The position numbers and the translations under genes are program-made. The notes under the pieces are model-generated. The model saw nothing but the letters and a program-made list of their open reading frames with translations, did no database searches and had not been told where the DNA came from. Below are positions 21,816 through 31,885 of a stretch of 64,000 bases of DNA, piece after piece (the first letter of the stretch is position 1; every line of letters starts with the position of its first letter). Source of the DNA: Aquipseudomonas ullengensis (lineage in GTDB: Bacteria; Pseudomonadota; Gammaproteobacteria; Pseudomonadales; Pseudomonadaceae); the NCBI RefSeq assembly GCF_014174475.1, contig NZ_JACJUD010000001.1, positions 496,001 to 560,000 on the forward strand, written 5' to 3'.

Positions 21816-22193
21816 GTGTTCGACATCGGATTTTCCGAACTGCTGCTGGTCGGCCTGGTTGCGCTGATCGTCTTCGGCCCCGAGCGCCTGCCCGCAGCGG
21901 CGCGTACCGCTGGCCTGTGGATCGGCCGGTTGAAGCGCAGCTTCAGTGCGATCAAGGCCGAGGTCGAGCGCGAGATCGGCGCCGACGATATCCGTCGCCA
22001 GCTGCATAACGAGCAGATCCTGCAGATGGAGCGCGAGCTCAAGCAGTCGATCCTGCCGCCGCAGCCGACGCCCAGCGAGCCTGCCGCTCCCGCTGCCGAA
22101 GTTCCAGCACCGACACCTGCCGCGGTCATCGCAGCGCCGATAGTCACCCCCGAAGCCTCCCCGGCCAACCCGGAGCCGCCGCGCCAGCCATGA
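21816..22193 (+). CDS. tatB: Twin-arginine translocase subunit TatB
   Basis: A 125-residue TatB with GTG start ([31 protein letters not shown]). The conserved Glu8, FGPERLP hinge and long charged helix followed by a Pro/Ala-rich tail are typical. TatB with TatC forms the signal-peptide receptor. The stop overlaps tatC by 4 nt. Confidence 0.96.
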   Translation: MFDIGFSELLLVGLVALIVFGPERLPAAARTAGLWIGRLKRSFSAIKAEVEREIGADDIRRQLHNEQILQMERELKQSILPPQPTPSEPAAPAAEVPAPTPAAVIAAPIVTPEASPANPEPPRQP

Positions 22194-22996
22194 GCCAGCA
22201 GTTACCCGATCCACACGCCGCAACGGATGCCGAAATGCCCCTGGTGGCGCACCTCACCGAGTTGCGCTCGCGCCTGCTGCGCTGCGTGATCGCCATCTTC
22301 CTGGTGTTCGCCGGCCTGTTCTATTTCGCCCAGGACATCTACACCATCGTCTCGGCGCCGCTGCGTGCCTACCTGCCGGAAGGCGCGACGATGATCGCCA
22401 CGGGGGTCGCCTCGCCGTTCCTCACGCCGTTCAAGCTGACGGCCTGGTGCGCGCTGTTCCTCGCCATACCGATCATCCTGCACCAGGTCTGGGGCTTCAT
22501 CGCGCCGGGCCTGTACAAGCACGAGAAGCGCATTGCCGTGCCGCTGCTGGTGTCCAGCATCTTCCTGTTCTACGGCGGCATGGCCTTCGCCTACTTCCTG
22601 GTGTTCCCGCTGATCTTCCACTTCTTCGCCAGCGTGACCCCGGAAGGGGTGGCGATGATGACCGATATCAACGAGTACCTGGATTTCGTCCTCACCCTGT
22701 TCTTCGCCTTCGGCGTGGCTTTCGAGATTCCGGTGGCGACCTTCCTGGTGGTGTGGATCGGCGTGATCGACATCCCCACCCTGAAGAAGAGCCGCCCCTA
22801 CGTGATCGTCGGCTGCTTCGTGGTCGGCATGATCCTCACCCCGCCGGACATCTTCTCGCAGACCCTGCTGGCCGTGCCGATGTGGCTGCTGTTCGAGATC
22901 GGCCTGTTCTTCGGCGGCCTGGTGCGCAAACGCAGCGAGCACGAAGAAGAGGCAGAAGCGGCCTCCGACGACCAGCCGCCCGCCCCGCTGCCGTGA
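22190..22996 (+). CDS. tatC: Twin-arginine translocase subunit TatC
   Basis: A 268-residue six-helix membrane protein that binds twin-arginine signal peptides. Conserved [11 protein letters not shown] at the N-terminus (about 21-31), [12 protein letters not shown] in the first periplasmic/cytoplasmic segment, and the [21 protein letters not shown] region are visible. The GA of its TGA overlaps the GTG start of rsmE. Confidence 0.97.
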   Translation: MSQQLPDPHAATDAEMPLVAHLTELRSRLLRCVIAIFLVFAGLFYFAQDIYTIVSAPLRAYLPEGATMIATGVASPFLTPFKLTAWCALFLAIPIILHQVWGFIAPGLYKHEKRIAVPLLVSSIFLFYGGMAFAYFLVFPLIFHFFASVTPEGVAMMTDINEYLDFVLTLFFAFGVAFEIPVATFLVVWIGVIDIPTLKKSRPYVIVGCFVVGMILTPPDIFSQTLLAVPMWLLFEIGLFFGGLVRKRSEHEEEAEAASDDQPPAPLP

Positions 22997-23700
22997 ACCT
23001 GCTGCTGCTGGAAGACGCCGACTTCGTCGCTGCCGATCGTGTCGTCCTGCAAGGGCGGCGCCTCAAGCACCTGCATGAGGTTCATCGCGCCGAGGCCGGC
23101 GACAGCCTGCGCGTCGGCCGCCTCGGTGGCCTGATGGGCAGCGGCACCCTCGAGGTATTGGGCGCCGAACAGGCCGAGATCAGCGTCCACTTCGACCAGC
23201 CGCCACCAGCCAAGCTGCCGCTGACCCTGCTGCTGGCCCTGCCACGGCCGAAGATGCTGCGCCGCGTGCTGCAGACCGTCAGCGCCATGGGTGTGCCACG
23301 GCTGATCCTGCTCAACAGCTACCGGGTGGAAAAGAGTTTCTGGCAGACCCCCTTCCTCGATCCCGGTGCCGTCCGCGAACAACTGATCCTCGGCCTGGAG
23401 CAGTCGCGCGATACCGTGCTGCCCGAGGTCGTCATCGAGAAGCGCTTCAAGCCCTTTGTCGAGGATCGCCTGCCTGCCCTGGCCGCCGGCAGCCTCGGTC
23501 TGGTCGGCCACCCTGGCGACTTCCCCGCCTGCCCACGCGCGGTCGAGCAGGCCGTGACCCTGGCCATCGGCCCGGAGGGCGGCTGGATTCCCTACGAGGT
23601 CGAGAAACTGCAAGAAGCCGGGCTGAATCCCGTGCAGCTCGGCGAGCGCATCCTGCGCGTGGAAACCGCCGTCACCGCCCTGCTCGCCCGCCTGTTCTAG
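22993..23700 (+). CDS. rsmE: 16S rRNA m3U1498 methyltransferase RsmE
   Basis: A 235-residue SPOUT-family methyltransferase; GTG start ([20 protein letters not shown]) overlaps the tatC stop by 4 nt. The N-terminal PUA-like part is followed by the SAM-binding knot with [11 protein letters not shown] (about 190-200) and [11 protein letters not shown]. It is the last gene of this transcription unit before the chemoreceptor gene. Confidence 0.94.
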   Translation: MNLLLLEDADFVAADRVVLQGRRLKHLHEVHRAEAGDSLRVGRLGGLMGSGTLEVLGAEQAEISVHFDQPPPAKLPLTLLLALPRPKMLRRVLQTVSAMGVPRLILLNSYRVEKSFWQTPFLDPGAVREQLILGLEQSRDTVLPEVVIEKRFKPFVEDRLPALAAGSLGLVGHPGDFPACPRAVEQAVTLAIGPEGGWIPYEVEKLQEAGLNPVQLGERILRVETAVTALLARLF

Positions 23701-23788
23701 CTTCAGTTCCCGCCACGCCTGCCGATAAGCCGCGACAAGCCCGAAACTTCCGCATTCCCTGCCTTTCAGTTCGGTTAGGAGCTCTTCC

Positions 23789-25708
23789 ATGTTCAGCTGG
23801 CTCGGCAACCTCAGCGTCAAACTCAAGCTCACCCTCGGTTTCGGCCTGGTCCTGCTGCTCACCCTGCTGATCACCATGACCGGCTGGCACAGCCTGACCG
23901 CCACCATCGAGCGCGGTGACAAGCTCGGCGCCAGCGCACGCCTCAGCGACCTGACCAAGAGCCTGGACATCAGCCGCCTGCACTACCAGATGCAGCCTTC
24001 GCCCGCCACCGCCGAGCAGGTCAACAGCGACCTGCAAACCCTGATCGACGCCGGCAAGAGCCTCAAGAGCCTGCTCAGCGACCCGCAAGACCTCGAACTG
24101 ATGGACGAGCAAGCCTCGGCCACCGACGACTACCGCGCCACCTTCGCCAAGCTCGGCCAGGCCTACCAGGGCCGCGAAGCCGCACGCAGCACGCTCACCA
24201 GCAGTGCCGACGCGGCCATCAAACTGCTGGTCAGCATCGAAGAGCGCATTCTCAGCGACATCATCCTCGACGACGTCAGCCGCCTGGAGCAGTTCCGCCA
24301 GCTCAGCGTGCTACGCCTGGGCGTGCAGCAGGCGCGCTTCCAGACGCTGGGTTACACCTACAGCAGCGAAGCCAGCCAGGGGCAGGCGGCCGTCAGCGCG
24401 GTCGACGAAGCACTCAAGGGCTTGCAGGAGCTGAGTGCGACCATCGGCAGCGAAGACACCGACCTGATCAAGGCCGACAAGGCCCTGCGCAGCTACCGTG
24501 ATGCGATCGGCGCATTCCGCAGCGCCACCGACACCAGCACCGCGCAGATCGCCCAGCTGAGCCGTAACGGCGACCGCGTGCTGCAAGTCAGCAAGAAGCT
24601 CTTCGAGCGGCAGAGCGCCAAGCGCGTCAAGGACACCACCAGCGCCCGTACCCTGCTCGGTGGTGCCTCGGTACTGGCACTGCTGATCGGACTGAGTGCG
24701 GCCGTCATCATCACCCGGCAGATCCTCCTGCCGCTGCTGCAGGCCCTGAGCGGCGCCGAGCGCATCGCCTCCGGCGACCTCAGCCAGGACATTCGCGTCA
24801 ATCGCGGCGACGAACTCGGCCAGCTGCAACAGAGCATGCAGCGCATGACCCTGAGCCTGCGCGAGCTGATTGGCCATATCCGCGATGGCGTGACGCAGAT
24901 CGCCAGCGCCGCCGAGGAGCTTTCCGCCGTTACCGAGCAGACCAGCGCCGGGGTCAACAGCCAGAAGGTCGAGACCGACCAGGTGGCCACCGCGATGAAC
25001 GAAATGACCGCCACCGTGCAGGAAGTCGCGCGCAACGCCGAGGAAGCCTCCGAGGCGGCCAGCGCCGCCGACCGCCAGGCCAAGGAAGGCGAGACCGCGG
25101 TTAACGAGGCCGTTAGCCAGATGGACAAGCTGGCCGGCGAAGTCGGCCGTTCCAGCGACGCCGTGACGCACCTCAAGCAGGAAAGCGAGAAGATCGGCAG
25201 CGTGCTCGACGTGATCAAATCGGTGGCCGAGCAGACCAACCTGCTGGCGCTCAACGCCGCCATCGAAGCCGCCCGTGCCGGTGATGCCGGGCGTGGCTTT
25301 GCCGTGGTCGCCGACGAGGTGCGCGGCCTGGCCCAGCGCACGCAGAAATCCACCGAGGAAATCGAAGCGCTGATCGCCGCCCTGCAGAACGGCACCCAAC
25401 AGGCAGCCAGCCTGATGGACAACAGCCGCGAGCTGACCGAAAGCACCGTCGAACTGACCCGCCGCGCCGGCCGCCGCCTGGGCGCCATCGCCCAGTCCGT
25501 GTCGTCGATCCAGTCGATGAACCAGCAGATCGCCGCCGCCTCCGAGCAGCAAAGCGCCGTGGCCGAGGAGATCAATCGCAGCGTGATCAACGTGCGCGAC
25601 ATCTCCGAACAGACCTCGGCCGCCAGCGAGGAAACCGCCGCCTCCAGCGTCGAACTGGCGCGTCTGGGCAACGAACTGCAGATGCTGGTCAGCCGCTTCC
25701 GCGTCTAA
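23789..25708 (+). CDS. Methyl-accepting chemotaxis protein with helical bimodular-type sensor domain
   Basis: A 639-residue chemoreceptor. TM1 is at about 13-33, then a ~250-residue all-helical periplasmic region (about 40-285) much longer than a four-helix bundle, TM2 at about 289-309, HAMP to about 365, and the signalling hairpin with the invariant tip [18 protein letters not shown] (about 482-499). There is no C-terminal CheR-tethering pentapeptide. The length of the sensor region fits the HBM class (McpS, McpK). The same position in P. aeruginosa holds PA5072 (McpK, alpha-ketoglutarate), so that ligand is a good guess but not shown here. Confidence 0.88.
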   Translation: MFSWLGNLSVKLKLTLGFGLVLLLTLLITMTGWHSLTATIERGDKLGASARLSDLTKSLDISRLHYQMQPSPATAEQVNSDLQTLIDAGKSLKSLLSDPQDLELMDEQASATDDYRATFAKLGQAYQGREAARSTLTSSADAAIKLLVSIEERILSDIILDDVSRLEQFRQLSVLRLGVQQARFQTLGYTYSSEASQGQAAVSAVDEALKGLQELSATIGSEDTDLIKADKALRSYRDAIGAFRSATDTSTAQIAQLSRNGDRVLQVSKKLFERQSAKRVKDTTSARTLLGGASVLALLIGLSAAVIITRQILLPLLQALSGAERIASGDLSQDIRVNRGDELGQLQQSMQRMTLSLRELIGHIRDGVTQIASAAEELSAVTEQTSAGVNSQKVETDQVATAMNEMTATVQEVARNAEEASEAASAADRQAKEGETAVNEAVSQMDKLAGEVGRSSDAVTHLKQESEKIGSVLDVIKSVAEQTNLLALNAAIEAARAGDAGRGFAVVADEVRGLAQRTQKSTEEIEALIAALQNGTQQAASLMDNSRELTESTVELTRRAGRRLGAIAQSVSSIQSMNQQIAAASEQQSAVAEEINRSVINVRDISEQTSAASEETAASSVELARLGNELQMLVSRFRV

Positions 25709-25723
25709 CACCGCGCACACTCA

Positions 25724-25761
25724 AGGGCGTAGGATCAGCCACTGATCCCACGCCCTTTTTT
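25724..25761 (+). terminator. Strong terminator after the chemoreceptor gene
   Basis: AGGGCGTAGGATCAG pairs with CTGATCCCACGCCCT (one mismatch) over a 4-nt loop and is followed by a run of T. The next gene starts 8 nt later. Confidence 0.9.
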
Positions 25762-25768
25762 ATTGCCC

Positions 25769-26182
25769 ATGCGCCCACTGACCATCGACCTCGCCGAACT
25801 GGCCTTCGCCCTCAACAGCGAAGACCTCGACCATCATCTCGACCTGCTCAGCGGCAAGATCATCCTGCTGCTCGCCGAAGACGCCGATCCCGAGCTGGAG
25901 GCGCTGCTACGCGAGGAGCCGGAGCGCTTCGTCGCCATCGAGCCGTTGCCGGCGAGCGCCGGCCTGGGGCTGATGCAGGAATTCCTTCAGGAGGTTTCTC
26001 ACCCGCAGGCCTATATCGCCCTGGAGCAGGCCCTGGCCGGACGCAAAGCGGTGCGCACCTTCAACCACATCCTGATGGGCTACCCGCCCCTGCTGCAGGC
26101 CTGGCAGGACTTCGAGGCGGCGCGCCTGCACGAGCTGGCGCTGGACTGGCTGGACGAGCACGAACTGCAGCCCGCCAGCTGA
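25769..26182 (+). CDS. UPF0158 family protein
   Basis: A 137-residue acidic protein (MRPLTIDLAELAFALNSED). The FLQEVSHPQAYIALEQALAGRKAVRTFNHILMGYP and DWLDEHEL segments are the conserved parts of the UPF0158 family, whose function is unknown. ATG 25769 is preferred to an in-frame TTG at 25763. It begins only 8 nt after the terminator of the upstream gene, so its promoter must lie within or before the mcp 3' region. Confidence 0.75.
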   Translation: MRPLTIDLAELAFALNSEDLDHHLDLLSGKIILLLAEDADPELEALLREEPERFVAIEPLPASAGLGLMQEFLQEVSHPQAYIALEQALAGRKAVRTFNHILMGYPPLLQAWQDFEAARLHELALDWLDEHELQPAS

Positions 26183-26184
26183 GC

Positions 26185-26224
26185 CGTAGGGCGGGTGCAA
26201 CCCGCGGGTTTCACCCGCCCTACG
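26185..26224. repeat. Palindromic repeat (CGTAGGGCGGGT family)
   Basis: CGTAGGGCGGGTGCAACCC and GGGTTTCACCCGCCCTACG are near-perfect inverted arms around GC. Close relatives lie at 58138-58192, 59468-59486 (half) and 40530-40551 (half). Confidence 0.8.
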
Positions 26225-26246
26225 CATGCCGGCACTGCCAGAAACG

Positions 26247-26271
26247 AAAACCGCCACAGCAGTGGCGGTTT
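26247..26271. terminator. Bidirectional terminator between the UPF0158 gene and the ABC transporter ATPase
   Basis: AACCGCCAC-AGCA-GTGGCGGTT with A-rich and T-rich flanks, immediately downstream of the minus-strand ATPase gene. Confidence 0.8.
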
Positions 26272-26275
26272 GTCG

Positions 26276-27010
26276 TTACAGCACCTGGCGCAGGAAGGCC
26301 TGGGCCCTCGGGTCCTGCGGCTGGTCGAAGAACTGCGCAGGCGCGGCGTCCTCCAACAGCTTGCCGTGATCGAAGAACAGCACGCGGTCGGCCACTTCAC
26401 GGGCGAAACCCATCTCGTGGGTCACGCAGATCATGGTCATGCCTTCCAGGGCCAGCTGCTTCATCACGTCCAGCACTTCACCGACCATTTCCGGGTCGAG
26501 GGCCGAGGTCGGCTCGTCGAACAGCATGACCTTGGGCTCCATGCACAGCGCCCGGGCAATCGCCACGCGCTGCTGCTGGCCGCCAGACAGGCGCGAAGGG
26601 AACTCGTTGGCCTTCTGCGCGATGCCGACCTTGGCCAGCAGCGCCTGGGCCTTCTCCTCGCGCTCAGCCTTGCTGCGCTTGCGCACCACCTTCTGCGCCA
26701 AACACAGGTTTTCCAGCACGGTCATGTGCGGGAACAGGTTGAAGTGCTGGAACACCATGCCGACTTCACGGCGGTAGGCGTTCACATCGGTCTTGGGGTT
26801 GGCGAGGTCGACACCGTCGATGCTCACCGAGCCCGAGTCGAGCTCTTCCAGGCCGTTGAGGCAGCGCAGGAAGGTCGACTTGCCGGAGCCGGACGGGCCG
26901 ATCACCACCACCACTTCGCCACGCTCGACGCGGGTGGTGACATCGTCCACCGCACGCACTTCATGGCCACGGGCATCGAAGACTTTGATCAGGTTGCGGA
27001 CTTCAATCAC
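26276..27010 (-). CDS. Polar amino-acid ABC transporter, ATP-binding protein
   Basis: A 244-residue ATPase of the GlnQ/HisP group. Walker A is GPSGSGKST (about 36-44), the signature is [15 protein letters not shown], and Walker B is [14 protein letters not shown], ending with the H-loop VTHEMGFA. The GTG start at 27010 (product [20 protein letters not shown]) overlaps the permease stop by 8 nt; longer in-frame starts lie within the permease gene. It works with the adjacent permease and binding protein. Confidence 0.93.
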   Translation of the reverse strand: MIEVRNLIKVFDARGHEVRAVDDVTTRVERGEVVVVIGPSGSGKSTFLRCLNGLEELDSGSVSIDGVDLANPKTDVNAYRREVGMVFQHFNLFPHMTVLENLCLAQKVVRKRSKAEREEKAQALLAKVGIAQKANEFPSRLSGGQQQRVAIARALCMEPKVMLFDEPTSALDPEMVGEVLDVMKQLALEGMTMICVTHEMGFAREVADRVLFFDHGKLLEDAAPAQFFDQPQDPRAQAFLRQVL

Positions 27011-27965
27011 TTTTCCCGAGCCTCCGCTCCAGGCGACTGGCGATTTGCGACAGTGGCAGGTTGATGACCAGGTACAGCGCGGCGACGCAGAACCAGATTT
27101 CGAAGGTGGAGAACGAGGTGGTGATTGCCTCGCGGCCACTCTTGGTCAGTTCGGTGATGGCGATCACCGAGACCAGCGAGGTGTCCTTGACCAGGCTGAT
27201 GAACTGCCCAGCCAGCGGCGGCAGCACGCGCTTGAACGCCTGCGGCAGGATCACGTGGCGCATCGACTGCGCGGCGCTCAGGCCCAGCGAGCGGGCCGCC
27301 TCATCCTGGCCGCGGGTGATCGACTGCACGCCCGCGCGGATGATTTCACCGACATAGGCGCCGGTGAACAGCGCCAGCGCCGCCACCCCGGCGAACTCGC
27401 GGGACAGGTTGAGTACGGTGCCGATGAAGAAGTAGAAGATGAAGATCTGCACCAGCAGCGGCGTGCCGCGTACCAGCTCGACGTACAGCGTGGAGAGGTC
27501 GCGCAGGGTCGGGTTCTTCGACAGCCGGCAGAGGCCGGTGGCCAGGCCGATCAGCAAACCGAAGGCGCCGGACAGCACGGAAATCCACAGGGTAGTCCAC
27601 AAGCCCCAGAGCAACGGGCCGGCCGCCCAGTGGCGGGTCACGCCGATCACATCGCCTTCGGCGACATCGTCACCCTGGCTGAACTGCAGGCTGTCGCGGG
27701 CGACGCGCAGGATCTGCTCGGTGCCGGTTTCGTCGATCAGGGTCACGCGCGCGTCAGCGCCGTCGTCGGCAATCGCTTCGACCCGGCCATAGCCGCTGGC
27801 GTGCTGGGCAACTTCGGCATGGTAGACGAAGTACTGCGGCACGCGGTTCCAGCGCCACTCGTAGGAGATCAGCGAAGTGGAGCACCACAGGCAGCCGGCG
27901 ATCACGACCAGGATCAAACCGGTCAGCAGATGCCAGGGCCAGAGGGCTTTCTTCTGTTTAGCCAC
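27003..27965 (-). CDS. Polar amino-acid ABC transporter, permease (HisM type)
   Basis: A 320-residue inner-membrane permease. The core ([18 protein letters not shown] onward, with [22 protein letters not shown] as the EAA loop, about 215-240) is a standard HisMQ permease. Unusual for the family is an extra N-terminal TM (about 14-32) followed by a ~75-residue periplasmic stretch (about 35-110) before the permease core. GTG at 27965 is taken as the start; an in-frame TTG seven codons upstream is possible. Only one permease gene is present, so a homodimer is expected. Confidence 0.9.
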   Translation of the reverse strand: MAKQKKALWPWHLLTGLILVVIAGCLWCSTSLISYEWRWNRVPQYFVYHAEVAQHASGYGRVEAIADDGADARVTLIDETGTEQILRVARDSLQFSQGDDVAEGDVIGVTRHWAAGPLLWGLWTTLWISVLSGAFGLLIGLATGLCRLSKNPTLRDLSTLYVELVRGTPLLVQIFIFYFFIGTVLNLSREFAGVAALALFTGAYVGEIIRAGVQSITRGQDEAARSLGLSAAQSMRHVILPQAFKRVLPPLAGQFISLVKDTSLVSVIAITELTKSGREAITTSFSTFEIWFCVAALYLVINLPLSQIASRLERRLGKSD

Positions 27966-28046
27966 GATGAGTTTCCAAAATGACAACGCGCAGGCCGGAG
28001 CCTGCGCGCTGGTTGAACCAAGGCCGAATCACGACTTTGCACCTTT

Positions 28047-28111
28047 GTAGGAGCCAGCTTGCTGGCGATCGGTCGTTATCGCAACAGCATCGCCAGCAAG
28101 CTGGCTCCTAC
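28047..28111. repeat. REP-type palindromic element (GTAGGAGCCAGC family)
   Basis: Inverted copies of GTAGGAGCCAGCTTGCTGGCGAT lie in the 205-bp gap between the binding-protein gene and the permease gene on the minus strand. Such elements in an operon often set unequal mRNA levels of the upstream binding protein and the downstream transporter genes. Confidence 0.85.
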
Positions 28112-28170
28112 AGGGTGTGCGGCACGATGCACTCAATAACACGAGAGCGACGCGCAGCTGATCGTGGGGC

Positions 28171-28962
28171 TTACTCCATGTCTTTCAGCCAGTTGGTGTT
28201 TTCAAACCACTTGGCATGGATGCGATCGTAGGTGCCGTCTTTCTGGATCTGCAGCAGCCAGTTGTTGATCCAGTTGATGCTGTCGTAGTCGCCCTTCTTC
28301 AGGCCGAAAGCCAGCGGCTCATAGGTGAACGGCTCAGGCAGGTAAACCAGTTTGCCGGCGCCGGCCTTGTTCACCGCGACCACGTTGTACGGAGCATCGT
28401 AGATGAAAGCATCGGCCTTGCCGTTGACCACGTCCATCACCGCTTCCTGCTCGTTGTCGAAGCCGTGGTACTGGGCTTGGGCAATCAGCTTCTTGGCGAC
28501 CATCTCGCCGGTGGTGCCGATTTTCGAGGTGATGCGGTATTTGCTGGCGTTCAGGTCTTTGTAGGACTTGATCTCACCTTGCAGGTCCTTGCGGATCAGC
28601 AGGGTCTGGCCGACCACGATGAACGGCGAGGTGAAGTTGATGCGCAGGTTGCGTTCCTGGGTCAGGGTCATGCCGGAGCCGATCATGTCGAACTTGTCGG
28701 TCAGCAGGGCCGGGATGATGCCGTCGTAGGAGGTCGACACCAGTTCCAGCTTGACGCCCATGGCCTTGGCCATGGCTTTCAGCAGGTCGACTTCGAAGCC
28801 GATGATCTCGCCGCGCTTGTTGGTCATCTCGAACGGCATATAGGTCGGGTCCATGCCCACGCGCAGGGTGCCGCGCTTGACCGCATCGTCAACGGTGCCG
28901 GCGTGTGCCAGGCCGCTCAGGGCGCAGGCGGACAGCACGAGTGTGGCGAGAAACTTCTTCAT
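28171..28962 (-). CDS. Periplasmic polar amino-acid binding protein
   Basis: A 263-residue periplasmic binding protein with signal peptide (MKKFLATLVLSACALSGLAHA, cleavage near 21). The mature part starts GTVDDAVKRGTLRVGMDPTYMPFEM with the family's RVGxDPxYxPFE and the second-lobe IGTTGEMVAKKLI and DAFIYDAPYN segments, which place it in the SBP_bac_3 group. It is the first gene of the transporter operon. The exact amino acid is not deducible; Arg near the T-SPF-V motif suggests an alpha-carboxylate ligand. The 28963-29095 gap is empty. Confidence 0.93.
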   Translation of the reverse strand: MKKFLATLVLSACALSGLAHAGTVDDAVKRGTLRVGMDPTYMPFEMTNKRGEIIGFEVDLLKAMAKAMGVKLELVSTSYDGIIPALLTDKFDMIGSGMTLTQERNLRINFTSPFIVVGQTLLIRKDLQGEIKSYKDLNASKYRITSKIGTTGEMVAKKLIAQAQYHGFDNEQEAVMDVVNGKADAFIYDAPYNVVAVNKAGAGKLVYLPEPFTYEPLAFGLKKGDYDSINWINNWLLQIQKDGTYDRIHAKWFENTNWLKDME

Positions 28963-29095
28963 TACGAATCCTCGTTGGGAAAATGGGGCGTCGGTCGCAG
29001 ACCGCCGAACAAAATGTGCGGCGCATGCTAACCGGCATCAGCAAAGATGGCGAGTCGCGAGAAAGCAAGAGCCGCGCCAGCAGACGACCTGCAGG

Positions 29096-29533
29096 TCAGG
29101 ACTCGAGAAGAAAGGTCACCGGGCCGTCGTTGACCAGGTGCACCTGCATGTCCGCGCCAAACCGCCCGGTCGCCACCTGCGGGTGCTGCTGGCGGGCCCG
29201 CTCGACCAGCTGTTCGAACAGCGCCGCGCCCAGGGCCGGCGGCGCGGCACTGGAGAAGCTCGGCCGCAGGCCACTCTTGGTGTCGGCGGCCAAGGTGAAC
29301 TGCGAGACCAACAGCAAGCCGCCCTGCACATCCTTGAGCGACAGGTTCATCTTGCCGTTGGCATCGCTGAATACGCGGTAGTTGAGCAGTTTGTGCAGGC
29401 CCTTGGCGATGCTCGCGGCATCGTCCTGCGGTTCGATCCCGACCAGGGCCAGCAGGCCCTGATCGATGGCACCGACTATCTCGCCGGCGACCTCCACGCG
29501 TGCGCCACGCACGCGCTGGATCAGTGCCTTCAT
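29096..29533 (-). CDS. dtd: D-aminoacyl-tRNA deacylase
   Basis: A 145-residue enzyme that hydrolyses D-aminoacyl-tRNAs. The conserved SQFTLAAD motif (about 79-86) and the Gly-cisPro motif in NDGPVTF (about 135-141) are both present, and the length matches the family. It overlaps pip by 4 nt, giving a pip-dtd operon. Confidence 0.97.
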   Translation of the reverse strand: MKALIQRVRGARVEVAGEIVGAIDQGLLALVGIEPQDDAASIAKGLHKLLNYRVFSDANGKMNLSLKDVQGGLLLVSQFTLAADTKSGLRPSFSSAAPPALGAALFEQLVERARQQHPQVATGRFGADMQVHLVNDGPVTFLLES

Positions 29534-30501
29534 GCGTCTTCCAGGGGCAGGTCGAGCAGGCGCCGGGCAATCTGCTCGGCGGCACGCACCAGGGCATCGG
29601 CAATGCCGGTTTCGGCGGCGGCGTGGCCGGCGTCGCGGATGATCTGCAGCTCGCTGTTGGGCCAGGCCTGGTGCAGCGCCCAGGCGTTATCCAGCGGGCA
29701 GATCACGTCATAGCGGCCATGCACGATGACGCCCGGCAGGTGGGCAATCTTCGGCATGTCGCGCAGCAACTGGTCGTCATCGAGGAAGGCGTTGTTGACG
29801 AAGTAATGGCATTCGATGCGGGCAATCGACAGGGCGCGGTGCGGCTCGCTGAAACGGTCGACCACCTGCGGGTTGGGACGCAGGGTGGCGGTGCGCCCTT
29901 CCCAGGTAGACCAGGCCTTGGCGGCATGCATCTGGGCGATCTGGTCCGGCCCGGTGAGGCGCTTGTAGAAGGCCTGCACCAGGTCGCCACGCTCTTCGGC
30001 AGGAATCGGCGCCAGGTAGTCTTCCCAGTAGTCGGGAAACATGCGGCTGGCCCCTTCCTGGTAGAACCAGCGGATCTCCTGCGGCCGGCAGAGGAAGATG
30101 CCGCGCAGGATCAGCGCGTGCACGCGCTCCGGGTGCGCCTGGGCATAGGCCAGGGACAGGGTCGAACCCCAGGAGCCACCGAACAGCACCCACTTGTCGA
30201 TGCCCAGGTGCTGGCGAATCAGCTCCATGTCGGCGACCAGCGCTTGAGTGTTGTTGTTCTCCAGGCTGGCATGCGGGGTGGAGCGGCCGCAGCCACGCTG
30301 GTCGAAGGTGATGATGCGATAGAGATTGGGGTCGAAGTAGCGACGACTGGCGCCATCGCAGCCGGCACCCGGGCCACCATGGACAAACACCACCGGCAAG
30401 CCATCCGGCGATCCGCTCTCGTCCACGTAGAGGACATGCGGCGCCTGCACCGCCAATTCATGGCGGGCGTAGGGCTTAATCTCCGGATACAAAGTCTGCA
30501 T
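29530..30501 (-). CDS. pip: Proline iminopeptidase
   Basis: A 323-residue alpha/beta hydrolase (S33 family) cleaving N-terminal proline from peptides in the cytoplasm. The oxyanion motif HGGPGAGC (about 41-48), [11 protein letters not shown] and nucleophile elbow GGSWGSTL (Ser near 111) are intact; DVICP and AGHAA carry the Asp and His. Confidence 0.96.
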   Translation of the reverse strand: MQTLYPEIKPYARHELAVQAPHVLYVDESGSPDGLPVVFVHGGPGAGCDGASRRYFDPNLYRIITFDQRGCGRSTPHASLENNNTQALVADMELIRQHLGIDKWVLFGGSWGSTLSLAYAQAHPERVHALILRGIFLCRPQEIRWFYQEGASRMFPDYWEDYLAPIPAEERGDLVQAFYKRLTGPDQIAQMHAAKAWSTWEGRTATLRPNPQVVDRFSEPHRALSIARIECHYFVNNAFLDDDQLLRDMPKIAHLPGVIVHGRYDVICPLDNAWALHQAWPNSELQIIRDAGHAAAETGIADALVRAAEQIARRLLDLPLEDA

Positions 30502-30593
30502 GCTGCACTCCCGCGTCTATGCGTAAGGTCTCAGGCAGTCACTGCCGAGCGTCTGCCGTGCCGGGCATCATAACCATGAAAGCGGAGTTGAGC

Positions 30594-31025
30594 ATGCCAG
30601 CCAAACGAATTGCCCTGCCTTTTCTGCTGATCTGCGCCCTGCTCGGCGGTTGTACCCCGAGCGACCCACAGGCCGCGCTGGAAGCTGCCGTGCAGCAATT
30701 GCAGGACAACCTGCAGGCCAAGAACACCGGCGACGTGCTGGAGCAGTTGCACCCGCAATTCAGCGCCCAGCAGCAGTACGACCGCGAATGGGCGCGGCGC
30801 ACCATGGCCCTGCTGTTCCTGCGCCACAAACAGGTCAAGGTGCTGGCCCTGGGCACGCGCAGCGAAATCGACCCGACCTACCGCAACAAGGGCCACACCC
30901 GCGCCGAGGTCGCCCTGACCGGCGCCGCAGGGCTGATTCCGGACAGCGCCAGCCACTACAGCGTGACGCTGGAGTGGTGGCTGGAGGATGACGAATGGAA
31001 ACTGGCGCGACTGGACTGGGAGTGA
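30594..31025 (+). CDS. Small uncharacterised lipoprotein
   Basis: A 143-residue lipoprotein (MPAKRIALPFLLICALLGGC) with lipobox LGGC at Cys20. The rest is a mixed alpha/beta fold ending in EWWLEDDEWKLARLDWE, similar to nuclear transport factor 2-like small secreted proteins. The start ATG at 30594 has a GGAG 8 nt upstream; an in-frame ATG at 30576 is possible. No function could be assigned. Confidence 0.8.
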   Translation: MPAKRIALPFLLICALLGGCTPSDPQAALEAAVQQLQDNLQAKNTGDVLEQLHPQFSAQQQYDREWARRTMALLFLRHKQVKVLALGTRSEIDPTYRNKGHTRAEVALTGAAGLIPDSASHYSVTLEWWLEDDEWKLARLDWE

Positions 31026-31031
31026 CGCGGG

Positions 31032-31604
31032 TTACGGCGTAATCGCCGACTCGGCCGTCCGCCAGATCAGCCCGGAGGTGTCATAGCCGCGTGCCCTGGC
31101 TTCGTCCAGCAACTGCGCCTGGGTCTGCGCCGAGACCTGTGGCGTGCGCGACAGCAGCCAGAGGTATTCGAGGTTGGGGTTGCCGACCAGGGCGGTCTGG
31201 TAGGACGCGTCTAGATAGAGCACCCAGTAATCGCCCTTGGTCAGGCCGGGGAACAGGTTGCTGAACCAGTTATCGAAACGCACCCAGAGCTTGTCCGTCT
31301 GCCCCTCGACCTGGGCCACCGCCTGGCCCTTGGCTTCCTGCCACTCACCCGCCTGGGTACGGCAGCGGTTGGTCACCGCGACGCTGCCGTCTTCCTGCAA
31401 CTGGTACTGCGCCTCGGACTGCGCGCAGTTGCGCTGGAAGAACATCGGCAGACGCGCCAGCTCGTACCAGGTGCCCTGATAACGCTGCAGGTCGACGGCG
31501 CCGGCCGTGCGCGGCGGCTCCGCGCTGCTGGCCGAAACCGCGTAACCGCTCAGCCCCGCGAACAGCAGGCTGAGCGCAAGACCGCGCAGGGTGACCTGAC
31601 TCAC
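31032..31604 (-). CDS. blc: Lipocalin family protein, Blc-like, without the lipobox cysteine
   Basis: A 190-residue lipocalin: GTWYELARLPMFFQRNC (about 44-60) is the first conserved lipocalin block, with a short connector and NLEYLWLLSRTPQ (Blc third block). Bacterial lipocalins are normally outer-membrane lipoproteins. Here the N-terminus reads LFAGLSGYAVSASSA: Tyr21 (codon TAC at 31544-31542) stands where LSGC would be the lipobox. A single G-to-A change would explain it. The product then looks like a soluble periplasmic protein cleaved near SSA-EPP. It overlaps a small lipoprotein gene at 31601 by 4 nt (ATGA). Confidence 0.85.
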   Translation of the reverse strand: MSQVTLRGLALSLLFAGLSGYAVSASSAEPPRTAGAVDLQRYQGTWYELARLPMFFQRNCAQSEAQYQLQEDGSVAVTNRCRTQAGEWQEAKGQAVAQVEGQTDKLWVRFDNWFSNLFPGLTKGDYWVLYLDASYQTALVGNPNLEYLWLLSRTPQVSAQTQAQLLDEARARGYDTSGLIWRTAESAITP

Positions 31605-31855
31605 TTCAGGCCCTCGCCGGAAAACATCATCACCTTGTCAGCGGCGAACTGCACGCTGATGAAGGATTTCTGATCGCCCCAGGTGCAACTGGTCAGGCCA
31701 ACGGCGCCCGAGCACTCGGTGGGGCTGCCGAGCAGGCTTTCCACTTCGGCCTTGGGCATGCCGGCCTTGAGCTTGGAATAGTTGTCCTGGTTGACCTTGC
31801 TGCAGGCAGCCAGCAGAACACAGAGGGCAACGACGGAAATAGTGCGCAGCGACAT
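31601..31855 (-). CDS. Small SmpA/OmlA-like (DUF3862-type) lipoprotein
   Basis: An 84-residue lipoprotein (MSLRTISVVALCVLLAACSK; lipobox LAAC). The NYSKLKAGMPKAEVESLLGSPTE region is the BamE/SmpA-like helix-helix motif, and the C-terminal part ends in a short beta segment with two cysteines that may form a disulfide. ATG at 31855 has an AGGAG 9 nt upstream, whereas the ORF extends another 10 codons. It precedes blc in the same operon. Confidence 0.8.
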   Translation of the reverse strand: MSLRTISVVALCVLLAACSKVNQDNYSKLKAGMPKAEVESLLGSPTECSGAVGLTSCTWGDQKSFISVQFAADKVMMFSGEGLK

Positions 31856-31885
31856 GAGGTAACTCCTAGGGAAATAAGGCATCAA

